From CAYYYG01 sp964591375 (GTDB lineage: Bacteria; Patescibacteriota; Microgenomatia; UBA1406; GWC2-37-13), in contig CAZQAU010000003.1 of the NCBI GenBank assembly GCA_964591375.1, forward strand, positions 14,683-78,682: a DNA stretch of 64,000 nt, in the 5' to 3' direction. The translations under genes were made by a program, and so were the position numbers. The notes under the pieces were generated by a model. The model did not search any database. It was not told where the DNA came from and worked only from the letters and a program-made list of their open reading frames with translations. Below, piece by piece: positions 43,344 to 52,954 of this stretch (position 1 is its first letter; the number at the start of each line of letters is the position of its first letter).

Positions 43344-44021
43344 ATGGTCAAACTTCTTCAAAATGACGTGAATGAACAGGTAGTTAAACTAGGTATTATA
43401 AAACCACTTAGAAAAAAGGTAGCAAAGAAGCTTTTGAGCTTTGTGCGCACTGCACGAAAAAAGAAACCAAGATATAAACATGAATACTATGCCCGCCATC
43501 TAGATATAAAAACATGGCATCAGTTGCTTGGGAATGCCGCATTGATTAAGAAAAACATCAAAGAAGGAGAAAATATTTTGTCAAAAGCAATCAAGGCAAA
43601 AGAATGTGTTATTGGAAACGATAATCATAAAGGCTGGTTCAATATAGAAAAAGGTGGTAAACAAAGATACCATGGAGAAGAACGGCCGTGTTGTGAATGT
43701 CGATATTGTTGTCATTGTGACGTAGATGAATCACAGGAATACTATGAAATCATATCAGTGCATTGGGACAAACATATTTATGTTCGTCACGTTTACACAG
43801 AAACGTATTCCATTTTGAACAGTGATGGATATGATAAATGTTTAGATGCAACGAAAAATTGTTTTGTGGAAGTGGTTGTCAAAAAGAAAGAGAAAGAAAA
43901 AGATTATACAGAAGAGTTTAAGGAGAAGCTGGAAAAAGATGCATTGGAAATAATACGGCGAATGCTCATTGATAAATCGTTGAAATGTACAGAAGATTGC
44001 ATAAAAAATAACACTAATTAA
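43344..44021 (+). CDS. Tandem family member 4
   Basis: A 225-residue protein. I choose the ATG at 43344 because the protein then aligns from its first residues with member 3 (LGIIKPLRKKVAKKL against LGIIEPLRDDVVKEL), and the sequence before it (CAACCCTTTGAAAA) matches the member 3 leader. A longer frame from 43251, overlapping the previous stop, would add a hydrophobic N-terminus and cannot be excluded. It has the family marks HQLLGNAAL, GENILSKAIKAKE, HKGWFNIEKGG and SVHWDKHIYVRH, plus a Cys-rich loop (CCECRYCCHC) that may bind zinc. Confidence 0.7.
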   Translation: MVKLLQNDVNEQVVKLGIIKPLRKKVAKKLLSFVRTARKKKPRYKHEYYARHLDIKTWHQLLGNAALIKKNIKEGENILSKAIKAKECVIGNDNHKGWFNIEKGGKQRYHGEERPCCECRYCCHCDVDESQEYYEIISVHWDKHIYVRHVYTETYSILNSDGYDKCLDATKNCFVEVVVKKKEKEKDYTEEFKEKLEKDALEIIRRMLIDKSLKCTEDCIKNNTN

Positions 44022-44116
44022 AACCATAGTATTTACAACAATAAATTTATTATTTTTAGTTATTACTAAAAAAGTAATGCCAAGATTCCAAAACGTAATG
44101 TAATCTATTTTATTCA

Positions 44117-45172
44117 ATGAAATCAAAACAAATTGTGTTATATACAACTGCTGTTTTCTTAGCAGGGTTATCAATATATGCCATAATCTTTTCAGATTTC
44201 ACATATGTTTCTGACATCGGGAATATCATTACCACTCCTTACAAAATTGAGCTATTTGAAAATAAAATAGAAGTAAATAACAATATCACACAACTAAAAC
44301 AACCAGAATATGAATACTATGGTCCAACACAAGAACCGCAAAAAATAAATGTGGCGTTGTTTGTGCCAACTACTTCCAGAGTATCACCAGGACTTACATA
44401 CTGTGCAACATGTATGGATTTTTTTGTTAATGTACTCGATGGATTTTTACAATATTTGCCTTCAAATGATAAACGATATAGTTATACGATTTATGTTGGG
44501 TACGATGATGGCGATTTGCTATGGGACAATGCAGAAAGACTTGCTTCTATTACAAAAGTGGTATTGCAATTGATTAAACCAAAAGGGTTCAAATTTGTCC
44601 CTGTTAAAATTATGCGATATCCAAATCCAGAAAAGGGATCTATCACAAATGTATGGAATAAACTCTCAGAAAGAGCAATCAAAGACAACAATGACTACTT
44701 TTTCCTTGCAAATGACGATTTGAAAATATATACCAATGATTTCATTCACAAGTTGGTGACCGCATTGGCAAATAATAAATACTTTCCAGGATTGGGAGAG
44801 GCTGCTCCAAAGGATATCAACTTCGATGTGCCAACGCATCCCACATTTCCTTTAGTATCAAGAGTTCATTTCGACATATTTGGAGAAATGTATTCGACCA
44901 AGATATTTTCTAGAGGATGTGATACTTGGCTGGGAGATGTGTATAGAGGATTCAATTCTGTGTTTTATCTACAAACTGTTTTAGTAGGAAACCAAGTATC
45001 TGGGCAAATCAGAAGATACGAAAATGATTTTGACGAAAATGTATACAAACAACTTGTAGTGGAAGGACGAAGGAAGATTCATGCTTATTTACAAAAACAT
45101 AACATTAGAGCACCTATTGGAGGTTGGAAATTGGACTTGTGCAATGTGCCTCATACCTATGGATGTTCATGA
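44117..45172 (+). CDS. Putative GT-A glycosyltransferase, type II membrane protein
   Basis: A 351-residue protein. A signal anchor lies at residues about 4-24 (IVLYTTAVFLAGLSIYAIIF). The lumenal part has a nucleotide-sugar-transferase look: NVALFVPTTSR at the start of the domain, TIYVGYDDGD, an acidic metal-type motif in FFLANDDLKIY near residue 200, and a substrate-side segment with SRGCDTWLGDVYRG. The exact CAZy family is not recognised. It stands between the tandem family and the two-domain glycosyltransferase, forming part of a glycosylation cluster. Confidence 0.7.
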   Translation: MKSKQIVLYTTAVFLAGLSIYAIIFSDFTYVSDIGNIITTPYKIELFENKIEVNNNITQLKQPEYEYYGPTQEPQKINVALFVPTTSRVSPGLTYCATCMDFFVNVLDGFLQYLPSNDKRYSYTIYVGYDDGDLLWDNAERLASITKVVLQLIKPKGFKFVPVKIMRYPNPEKGSITNVWNKLSERAIKDNNDYFFLANDDLKIYTNDFIHKLVTALANNKYFPGLGEAAPKDINFDVPTHPTFPLVSRVHFDIFGEMYSTKIFSRGCDTWLGDVYRGFNSVFYLQTVLVGNQVSGQIRRYENDFDENVYKQLVVEGRRKIHAYLQKHNIRAPIGGWKLDLCNVPHTYGCS

Positions 45173-45261
45173 TGTGCATTATTTAAAATAAAATGTTTAT
45201 ATAATAATTTTGTAATGAGTAGTGCATTTTGACCAATAATTATGTTTTTTCAGAATCAGCC

Positions 45262-47970
45262 ATGAAGCTTATAATTTTAGTGCCCTTGCTTATTATATTG
45301 TTTTTATCCATGAGTGTGAATATTTATTTTGTAACCAATCCCACTCCTGACACACTCACTCCACAGCAAAACTATTATATGTCTAAAATGGTCGAAAATC
45401 AAGCCATTACTATATTTAGCCAAAACAAAGTCATTGCGAATTGTACTGCTATCCTAAACAATCAAACGGAGATTATTGAAACATTGAATAATACATTAAA
45501 TAGATGTATAAGAAATAACACCCGATTGGAAATAGAATTTAACGAATTGAATACAACAAAATGTTCATTCAAAAACTACCAGGACCCACAAAATGTTGCG
45601 ATATTATCGAAAAGGTTAAACCAATGCAATTCAGAGACTTGTTTTCAATGGTATCCTATGGCTGATGTTTTAGCAAACAAAGTCCCTGACGTGCAGGTTT
45701 ATTATACAAGAAACATAAAAACATACACAAAAAACAAACTTGGTACAGTTATAGACGAACAAAAATCAATATGGGATAGGTCTAGTTTAAAAAATTACTA
45801 TGACAATATTTGCAAAGAAAATGATATGATATACACTTCTGAACGGGATTCCAATATCCCATTTAGACCATATACTAATATTTATTTGATTCGTATCAAA
45901 TATGGATGCATTTCAAAAAATCACAATGACGCCGAAGAAGATTTTACAGTGTTTACTAATAATTTTGATGCTTTTGGAACGCCAAAAGCTATCAACCATG
46001 CAGACACAGGACATAAAAAACTATTTCATACTTTTTCGAAATACTCAAGTTCTTATCAACATTTTGTATCAGATTATTTGCCAAAGATACTGCCATGGCT
46101 TGAGTTTTTGCACGAAAATGAAGATATCAAAATTATTGTTGCGCATTTATCGCAAACAGTTATTGATATATTTGAAAAACATCTTAATATATCACGTAAC
46201 AGATTGGTCACTCAATCTAACGAAATACTATGTGCAAATGATTTGTTTATGAATCATGTAGAACCCACTTGGTTTATGCAATGTAGATCAATAACATTAC
46301 TAAAACAAACGGCTGAATTTATACAGAATCTAGATAATGATAGATATCAAGAAACTATCGTTTATGCAGAAAGATTGCCCAATACCCAGAGAGGATCGTT
46401 AAACAACAATAATCTTATTCAAATAGTTAAAAATCATGTAGCAGCATATGCACCAAATGCAAAGTTTGTAGTTTGGAATTACATAGAACCATACAAATGG
46501 ACGGATCCGGAAACAAGAGATATATTTAGCAATGTCACGCTTTTTGTAGGGCCTCATGGTGGTTCTATGCCTAATTTATTGTTTAACAAGGCAGATAATA
46601 TGACAATTATAGAATATGTTTCTACGAATTATCCTTCGTGGGGATGGAGTGATTTAGCAACTGCATTGAATGCTGATTATTGGTGGCTTCTTGTAAACGA
46701 TCAAAATCACAGAACCACAAATCATTATGTGGACGAGAATGTGTTGCAAAAAATATTGAATGAATGTATGTGGACAAAAAGAAGGAGTAATGACATTGTG
46801 GCTCCTTCACCAAAACCAATGCCCACACCAACTCCCATTGTCAAGACAGAATTGTATTCAAAATCAAGAGTGTATGGAGTAATTGATAGCAACAAACCTT
46901 CAGGAATATATTTGGATGACTGGGCTTTCGTTGAATATGGAAAATTGCACCGTAAAATATTAACTATGCAAGCAGCACCTAGGTTTTTGATATTTCATCA
47001 TGCAGGAGGAGGCTTGGGAGATATTATTACAGGAATTACTTCTTCTTTGCTGATTGCAATGCTTACAGACAGAGCATTGTTGATAGATATGCCTTCGATG
47101 TCATGGCATGATTGGTTAGAGTCTCCGTACTTTAATACTCATATAGATCATAATTATTTTATGCCAGGAAGTCTTACACGAACAGTACATACTCTGGACA
47201 ATATGTATCAATTTATAGACATGTTTGAGACTCAGGATTTGAATCAGGCATGGAACGAACATATTGTTCGAATTTCAATGAATCAATTTGCTATCGAGTA
47301 CTTGTATGCAAATCCTATGTATCATAACAAAATAAGATCGTGGGGGATAGATGGCAACGAAGAAGACCCTGGCTTAGTCAAGTATCGAGGTTGGGCTGGG
47401 CATCTGAAACAGATATGTGGTATTTACGACAGATTGTTAGGGAATTTATACAGGGCAGTTGCGAAGCCAGTGCCTTCTTTTCAGGAGAAAATCGACTTGT
47501 TTAAACAGCAACACTTTGGCAAAAATGGTACCTTGGGTATGCATTTAAGGTTTGGTTCTGATAGAGGAGATATTCCCTCAGATGCTCCAGAAGGAACAGA
47601 TCCTCAGTGGTACTGGAACTGTGCAGAAAACTATCGAAATACTGCTGACAAATGGTTTATCACCAGTGATAGTCCTTCTATGATACAAGAAGCCATTGAA
47701 AAAGAAGGGTCTCGTATGATATATGTCCCTGGAAAGCCAAAACATGGCTGGAAATCGGATAACGGTCCAATTGGACATGAAGACATGGAAAAGATATTCA
47801 TGGACCACTTTATCCTTGCAGAATGTGATGTGGTAATGATATCTCCTTCTGGCTTTTCCAGACTTGCCATTCATCGGTCATACTACTGTCCTCATATATT
47901 TTGTGGCACATGCAAAAGAGAAGTGTGTTCAAACGAGTTGGTTCCAATTCCAAGAAAGATATCTTTATAA
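45262..47970 (+). CDS. Bifunctional glycosyltransferase: GT61-like plus fucosyltransferase-like
   Basis: A 902-residue protein; the ATG at 45262 starts directly at a signal anchor (residues 2-25, IILVPLLIILFLSMSVNIYF). Residues about 30-110 are a stalk rich in Asn-X-Thr sites. Residues about 150-500 match the GT61/EOGT-type domain, with VGPHGGSMPNL near 429. A Pro/Thr linker (SPKPMPTPTPIVKT) separates it from residues about 560-895, which resemble alpha-fucosyltransferases (AGGGLGDIITG with LLTDRALLI-type helix near 580, GMHLRFG near 758, ITSDS, and the C-terminal SPSGFSRLA). Two sequential sugar transfers, for example xylose or GlcNAc and then fucose, could be made by one Golgi protein. Confidence 0.8.
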   Translation: MKLIILVPLLIILFLSMSVNIYFVTNPTPDTLTPQQNYYMSKMVENQAITIFSQNKVIANCTAILNNQTEIIETLNNTLNRCIRNNTRLEIEFNELNTTKCSFKNYQDPQNVAILSKRLNQCNSETCFQWYPMADVLANKVPDVQVYYTRNIKTYTKNKLGTVIDEQKSIWDRSSLKNYYDNICKENDMIYTSERDSNIPFRPYTNIYLIRIKYGCISKNHNDAEEDFTVFTNNFDAFGTPKAINHADTGHKKLFHTFSKYSSSYQHFVSDYLPKILPWLEFLHENEDIKIIVAHLSQTVIDIFEKHLNISRNRLVTQSNEILCANDLFMNHVEPTWFMQCRSITLLKQTAEFIQNLDNDRYQETIVYAERLPNTQRGSLNNNNLIQIVKNHVAAYAPNAKFVVWNYIEPYKWTDPETRDIFSNVTLFVGPHGGSMPNLLFNKADNMTIIEYVSTNYPSWGWSDLATALNADYWWLLVNDQNHRTTNHYVDENVLQKILNECMWTKRRSNDIVAPSPKPMPTPTPIVKTELYSKSRVYGVIDSNKPSGIYLDDWAFVEYGKLHRKILTMQAAPRFLIFHHAGGGLGDIITGITSSLLIAMLTDRALLIDMPSMSWHDWLESPYFNTHIDHNYFMPGSLTRTVHTLDNMYQFIDMFETQDLNQAWNEHIVRISMNQFAIEYLYANPMYHNKIRSWGIDGNEEDPGLVKYRGWAGHLKQICGIYDRLLGNLYRAVAKPVPSFQEKIDLFKQQHFGKNGTLGMHLRFGSDRGDIPSDAPEGTDPQWYWNCAENYRNTADKWFITSDSPSMIQEAIEKEGSRMIYVPGKPKHGWKSDNGPIGHEDMEKIFMDHFILAECDVVMISPSGFSRLAIHRSYYCPHIFCGTCKREVCSNELVPIPRKISL

Positions 47971-48017
47971 CAGTTTAAACAATTTTCTAACAAATAAAAA
48001 ACTCATTGTAAAACAAC

Positions 48018-49370
48018 TTATTTCATCAAACAAAATCTTTTTTCATAGTACGAAATTAAATCATTCAATTCATTCTTGCAATCTCCATCAATAGCAACCA
48101 AATACCGCAATCTTTCTATTATTTTCATCAGTTCATTTGCCACATCGTCTTTTTCCAGTTTGCATCTGAAGTTAGTACATTCTTGATTCAGCCTTGGTAT
48201 TACTGATGCAGGCGGTTCTTTGGCGGATTCAGCAGGAACTGGTTGGTCGATTATTTTTCTTTTCTTAGGCGAATCTTTTTGCATAAATGCAGCAGCAACT
48301 TCATCTTCTAAATCTATACTGTCTCTTTCTCTTTTAGAGATCGAGTCATTTGATTTTTCATTGATGCAATCAGCTGGCATAGAGTCTGTATCTTCAGCAG
48401 GCACAACTTTGGTAACAAAGTTGCTGTTTTCGGAGAATTCTTCTGCATTTTCGCGGCTTTTGATTACAACAGTATCATTGGTTTTTGTCGATGATTCGGA
48501 AATGTTTGTGGAATACATTGGATATAATCTATCATAATTATTCGATAGCAACGTATATAGTTGTCTGGTTTCCACACTATCCGAACTCACTAATGGATCG
48601 TATTCTTTGACATTTTGCAAAATATGATTAATTCTATTCCAAAAGTGTTCGGGCTTACAACTATATCGTCCAGTAATTTTAAATTTGGTATTCATACTAG
48701 TTGCCATATCTCTACACAAGTATACGTCTTGGTGTAAAAACTCTAATATGTACTTGTCCAGCGCACCGTCTGTCTTTTGGTAGACTCCAGGAACAAAATG
48801 TCCCTTAGACTTTAGACGTCTCACTGCATTCTCTATTGATCTTATTGTTGCGTCGTTCCATGACGCATGTTTTTGTTTAACATCTTCAATAATTTCTCTT
48901 CCAAGCTTTCCAATCAAACGCCCATTCAATACTATCAAATCAATCTCTTGTCTTTCTTTTTCCTCTTTTTCCTTTTTCGCTTTTCTCTTCGCAACAATCT
49001 CTTGTTGTTGTTTCTTAAACTCTTCATCTAATTTCTGATTTCGTTTTAATATCGTAATGTCATCCACAATAGGCTGGTCTGGCGGTTTACTGTTCTGTGT
49101 AGACTGCGTTTCTATTGTATGTGTTTGCGATTCTGGCTTTTTCGATTGTTCCTGAGCAACAGCTGTATCAATGAATGGAAGAGTCGGTGCATTAACCAAA
49201 GGGACTTCCGCTTTGAATTCGTCTTCACTGTCATCAGTATCACTCTCCTTTCTTTTGTCCGCCATTGACTTAAGAAGGGATTTCCTCATAAAGCAAAAAC
49301 TTTCGTCATGCATATCCATCATAGCCAATGCTCCAGGCCGGCTCAATAGTTGTTCAACTGCAGTTGCCAT
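48018..49370 (-). CDS. Hypothetical charged protein with coiled coil and nuclear-type signals
   Basis: A 450-residue protein. Residues about 35-100 are polar and disordered, residues 105-145 are a strongly charged coiled coil (EEFKKQQQEIVAKRKAKKEK), residues 150-275 look folded and helical with a DNA-binding-like basic patch, and residues 280-390 are disordered with an SPKKRKI signal near 370. A final helical segment with scattered Cys closes the protein. I do not recognise the family; a nuclear regulatory or tegument role is possible. It is convergent with the bifunctional glycosyltransferase gene. Confidence 0.7.
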   Translation of the reverse strand: MATAVEQLLSRPGALAMMDMHDESFCFMRKSLLKSMADKRKESDTDDSEDEFKAEVPLVNAPTLPFIDTAVAQEQSKKPESQTHTIETQSTQNSKPPDQPIVDDITILKRNQKLDEEFKKQQQEIVAKRKAKKEKEEKERQEIDLIVLNGRLIGKLGREIIEDVKQKHASWNDATIRSIENAVRRLKSKGHFVPGVYQKTDGALDKYILEFLHQDVYLCRDMATSMNTKFKITGRYSCKPEHFWNRINHILQNVKEYDPLVSSDSVETRQLYTLLSNNYDRLYPMYSTNISESSTKTNDTVVIKSRENAEEFSENSNFVTKVVPAEDTDSMPADCINEKSNDSISKRERDSIDLEDEVAAAFMQKDSPKKRKIIDQPVPAESAKEPPASVIPRLNQECTNFRCKLEKDDVANELMKIIERLRYLVAIDGDCKNELNDLISYYEKRFCLMK

Positions 49371-49580
49371 TTGAATACAATATGTAATTATTTAGCAGTA
49401 GCTATTTTGTGATATTTGGTTTTGAATTGGTCTATTTTAAAAAAAGACAGCAAAATAATTTTACTTATAAATAACTGTATCCTACGAAACGCTAAAAACC
49501 TCCGACCGAGCGCGCGATTTACAAAAAAGTCGACTGTCGGAAAAATCATAGGAAAAAAATTGAAAAAAGACTTTGAAAAA

Positions 49581-50117
49581 ATGTGCGAAAAATCAATGCA
49601 ATCGTTTATTGTATCAATCACAGTGATTTATATTATGATAATTAGTATCATAATAGAATGGATATATTTAATTCGCAAGATTGTAAAGTACATTCGATTA
49701 AAACCGATTCCAAAAGATATAGAATCCCCAGAAAATTTAGAAAATTATGAAAACAAAGACAGCTGTTTATTTTCGTACATAATCACACGATGTTTGTTTT
49801 CAACCTGCTTTACAATAGTGTGCATTATTTTTATCAGTATGTTTGCCAAACACTCTGATATAGATTGGCATATTTTTTTCCATATCACAAAAACCAACAT
49901 AATCTCGTTAATTGGAATTATATTACTTTTGAATCAATTGATTTTGGCATGGATCATATTTATTTCAATATGTTTGCTTGCATGGGCAATATTATCAAAA
50001 AAGAAATGCAAACGTTCGTATGTGTGTACAGTATCTACAATTGGCGTTGTTTACATATTCTGTTTGATATATTATACATATCTCTATTTGGATGATGTTT
50101 TTGACTTTTTGATTTGA
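49581..50117 (+). CDS. Multi-spanning membrane protein
   Basis: A 178-residue protein starting at the first ATG (49581); the same frame is open 165 bases further up but lacks an ATG. About five hydrophobic segments cover residues 8-30, 66-88, 98-115, 118-137 and 148-168, with short basic loops (KKKCKR). No family is recognised. The 210-base region between it and the divergent gene at 48018-49370 is AT-rich and has no other gene. Confidence 0.65.
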   Translation: MCEKSMQSFIVSITVIYIMIISIIIEWIYLIRKIVKYIRLKPIPKDIESPENLENYENKDSCLFSYIITRCLFSTCFTIVCIIFISMFAKHSDIDWHIFFHITKTNIISLIGIILLLNQLILAWIIFISICLLAWAILSKKKCKRSYVCTVSTIGVVYIFCLIYYTYLYLDDVFDFLI

Positions 50118-50213
50118 CAAAAAAATTAAAAAAATAAATTTGTAAAATAAAATTTAGAAAACAAAACCCCAAGTTTCCAATAAAACACACTCAACTTTTT
50201 AAAAAAGAGGGAA

Positions 50214-51665
50214 ATGAAATATATTTTTCTGGTTATTCTTGTAGTGACAGTGTTTAGTCAAGAAATCGATGAAACTGCAAAGCCTGTTGCTATTATAGAA
50301 ATACCTTCTGCTGATGATCAAAAAGTTAACGACCATGGATGGAAGTTTGATTATCCTTACAAATACGAGATCATAAAAGATTCCGATTTGGAATCATTGA
50401 ATAACAACAAATCCTCATATAATGAGGATGATACAGAATCAGCAAAACAAAGCTCCTTTGTTCAATTTTACAGTGACATTGAAATACTAGAAAAAAAATA
50501 TGATCATGAAAGGATAAAGATAGAGATGAATGAACATAACGTATTGCCGGACAATATAAACGAATTTCGTAAAATCAAGGTGTTTTTCTACATCAACATG
50601 ATGCATTTACAATATGCAGATGTACAGAAATGCAATAGTATTATTGATAACTTGGCAAAGGTGTATTATGATATGATTGAAACCGAATGGGCTGGAAAGG
50701 CAGTTAAAATCAATCCTATCGTGGGATATGGTGGTCGTATTTATCAAACTGGTCCTGGGTTATTTACTAATGATCCTAGTAACTTCCCACACGGAATTTT
50801 GCCAAACGGAGAGTATGTTATTAGAGAGCCATTCAAAGAGATTACTGATGTAAAGGAATTGATGAAACGAATCATAGAAATTGGAAATGTAATACCAGGG
50901 AAAGACTCGTTTCTTTCATTTGATAAATTTATGAAGCAAACTCCGTTTGACATGGGAGTGGCTATGATTATTGGCGCAAATCATATGATGGCTTTAAAAA
51001 GAGACATGTTTTATGACCGCAATATTCATTATGTGTTTATTACGTCAGATGACGAATTGAAATCGTATTTGCCTACTGTATATTTGGACAAACCGTATGT
51101 TACTGAATGTATTACATATAATATAAGAAAGCAACGATATGATACAAAACATTATTATGTTTATACTGAGTTACCAGAAACCAACTGTTTTTCGAATTGG
51201 GATATGGATTTTAAACATACCACATACTATACTGTGACAAAATGGAGCAAGAATATAGAATCAAATAACTTTTTTTTGACTCGTAAATTAGTAAACATTT
51301 TGATAGATACTGGGATAAGAATGCAACGATACGACAAAGAACTGTTTATTAACAGATACTATCATGTTGATACATATTGTAGTATGCAATGTATGAATGG
51401 TTCATGTGGGTATATTAGATGTGAAATCCCTACATATTTGTTAGAAAAAGAAGAGGAAATAAGAAAACAAGAGGACAACTATAACTTTACCTCGTATCAA
51501 GAAAACAGAAGAGTTGAATTTGAAAAAATACAGAAAGAAAAAGAAGAAGAAATCAAAAAAAATCAATTAAACTTTAAGGAAAAGATACTGGGACCAATTT
51601 TTGTCACCACAACCTATTTTATAGTAATAGGGATATTTTATTTTTTGTTAAAACACTGGTTGTAA
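50214..51665 (+). CDS. Type I membrane glycoprotein candidate
   Basis: A 483-residue protein. Residues 1-15 are a signal peptide (MKYIFLVILVVTVFS). A roughly 400-residue lumenal domain follows, ending in a Cys cluster (CSMQCMNGSCGYIRC) near 390, then a charged helical stalk (EKIQKEKEEEIKKNQ) and a C-terminal membrane helix (residues about 460-480) with almost no tail. The leader carries CTCAACTTTTTAAAAAAG, like the leader of the gene at 40279. The family is not recognised. Topology and neighbours suggest an envelope protein. Confidence 0.7.
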   Translation: MKYIFLVILVVTVFSQEIDETAKPVAIIEIPSADDQKVNDHGWKFDYPYKYEIIKDSDLESLNNNKSSYNEDDTESAKQSSFVQFYSDIEILEKKYDHERIKIEMNEHNVLPDNINEFRKIKVFFYINMMHLQYADVQKCNSIIDNLAKVYYDMIETEWAGKAVKINPIVGYGGRIYQTGPGLFTNDPSNFPHGILPNGEYVIREPFKEITDVKELMKRIIEIGNVIPGKDSFLSFDKFMKQTPFDMGVAMIIGANHMMALKRDMFYDRNIHYVFITSDDELKSYLPTVYLDKPYVTECITYNIRKQRYDTKHYYVYTELPETNCFSNWDMDFKHTTYYTVTKWSKNIESNNFFLTRKLVNILIDTGIRMQRYDKELFINRYYHVDTYCSMQCMNGSCGYIRCEIPTYLLEKEEEIRKQEDNYNFTSYQENRRVEFEKIQKEKEEEIKKNQLNFKEKILGPIFVTTTYFIVIGIFYFLLKHWL

Positions 51666-51718
51666 TGGTTAACAATAAACTTTTTTACTATATTACATCA
51701 CTTATATACATAATATCA

Positions 51719-52288
51719 TTACAAGCCCACCATTGATTTGAAGCTTTCAGATGGTTCAGCAGTCATGCAAATTTGTATATTAATCCATTCTTCATCAAAA
51801 AAATCCTTTTCGAATAATGCTTCGTCGTTTTCGTCGTTTACCGGGTTTTCATTAAGGTAATATTTATAGTAGTAGTTTTCATACGAAACAGATTTGTATT
51901 CAGAATCAATAGTTTTGACAACATCGTTGTCGTTTTGTGGAATAATAGAAAACACCCCTTTCTTAGCTGTTTCAATTGCAATAATGCCTTTGCTTCGATA
52001 ACTTCGTTTGACAATTTTATGTACAAAACAATCGTTTTTATTTCCCTCAACTAAATTTGAAAACTCAGTATATGTTTCTTCTTCGTTATCACTATCGGCT
52101 TCCATGTAGTTGTCTATGACAGACTGTATTTTTTGTATATCTTCTTGTAGTAAGTATGGTCCGGATGGGTATCTTTCACTTGCAAAGCAGTTGCATGCAC
52201 AACATCGAATGCATTGGAATATGCATTCGCAAATTTGTTCTGATTTGTCCAAAATCGGAGAAACAATGTTTTTGCAATCATTTTCCAT
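51719..52288 (-). CDS. Acidic protein with N-terminal cysteine cluster (probably palmitoylated)
   Basis: A 189-residue protein. Residues 19-36 contain eight Cys in a short stretch (CECIFQCIRCCACNC), which is too dense for a normal zinc site and is typical of multiply palmitoylated membrane-attached proteins. The remainder is acidic with many Tyr and Asp/Glu (YENYYYKYYLNENP). There is no TM helix. It could be a membrane-apposed tegument protein like the small palmitoylated herpesvirus tegument proteins; the family itself is not recognised. It converges on the glycoprotein at 50214-51665. Confidence 0.7.
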   Translation of the reverse strand: MENDCKNIVSPILDKSEQICECIFQCIRCCACNCFASERYPSGPYLLQEDIQKIQSVIDNYMEADSDNEEETYTEFSNLVEGNKNDCFVHKIVKRSYRSKGIIAIETAKKGVFSIIPQNDNDVVKTIDSEYKSVSYENYYYKYYLNENPVNDENDEALFEKDFFDEEWINIQICMTAEPSESFKSMVGL

Positions 52289-52373
52289 AGCAAAATACTA
52301 TTTATAAAAATTTAATTATTATAAGTTGACTCAAAAAATTAACACTTGCAAATTTGCCTTTACAAAATTTAAA

Positions 52374-52898
52374 ATGAATTCATATACCAAAAGCCAATGC
52401 AGGATTTTGTTTGCCGATATCATAAGCGAATTGAAAAAAGAGGATGCGAGTTACGAGGAAGTGGCTTGCATGATCATGAGAACGGGAGAATGCGATGAAC
52501 TAACCAATTTTTCAGTAATGCGAAGACTATTACGAAATTGTAAAGCACATTCTGAAACAGAAGATGCGTTCAATGATGACTGGATTTTATGGCCCAATGT
52601 AAATGAAATCATAAAAATGTCATGGTATTTCCAACACAATTGGCAAGAAATCCAGCGAAGTGCTATGAGAGGATTGGATATATCTAGAGGAAGATTGAAC
52701 CTCCAGAAACCAGCACCCAGATGGATAGAGCAATTGACGAAATATGGAGGAGCTCTTCATATGCTACGCTGCAGACACAATTGGTCTGATATGAAAATAA
52801 TGGATGAATGTACTGTGGGCATATTTCCATCCAAGTCTCCTGAACAAATTGAAAAAGAACTCAAACAAAAATACGATCTGAAAATTGTACGCGAATGA
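52374..52898 (+). CDS. Hypothetical helical protein
   Basis: A 174-residue protein beginning at the ATG at 52374 (an upstream TTG in the same frame is rejected). It is mainly helical, with Trp-rich segments (WILWPNVNEIIKMSWYF) and a basic, Arg-rich middle (RGLDISRGRLNLQ). No motif is recognised. The leader carries TTGACTCAAAAAATT about 45 bases upstream. It is convergent with the gene at 52955. Confidence 0.65.
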   Translation: MNSYTKSQCRILFADIISELKKEDASYEEVACMIMRTGECDELTNFSVMRRLLRNCKAHSETEDAFNDDWILWPNVNEIIKMSWYFQHNWQEIQRSAMRGLDISRGRLNLQKPAPRWIEQLTKYGGALHMLRCRHNWSDMKIMDECTVGIFPSKSPEQIEKELKQKYDLKIVRE

Positions 52899-52954
52899 AA
52901 AAAGTGTTTATTTTGTATACAATAAAGTTTTAGTTTGTTATCAATCCACACGAT

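Noticed and set aside
49416..49580. N-terminal extension of the membrane protein at 49581
   Set aside because: It starts at a TTG, is basic rather than membrane-like, and the first ATG is at 49581.
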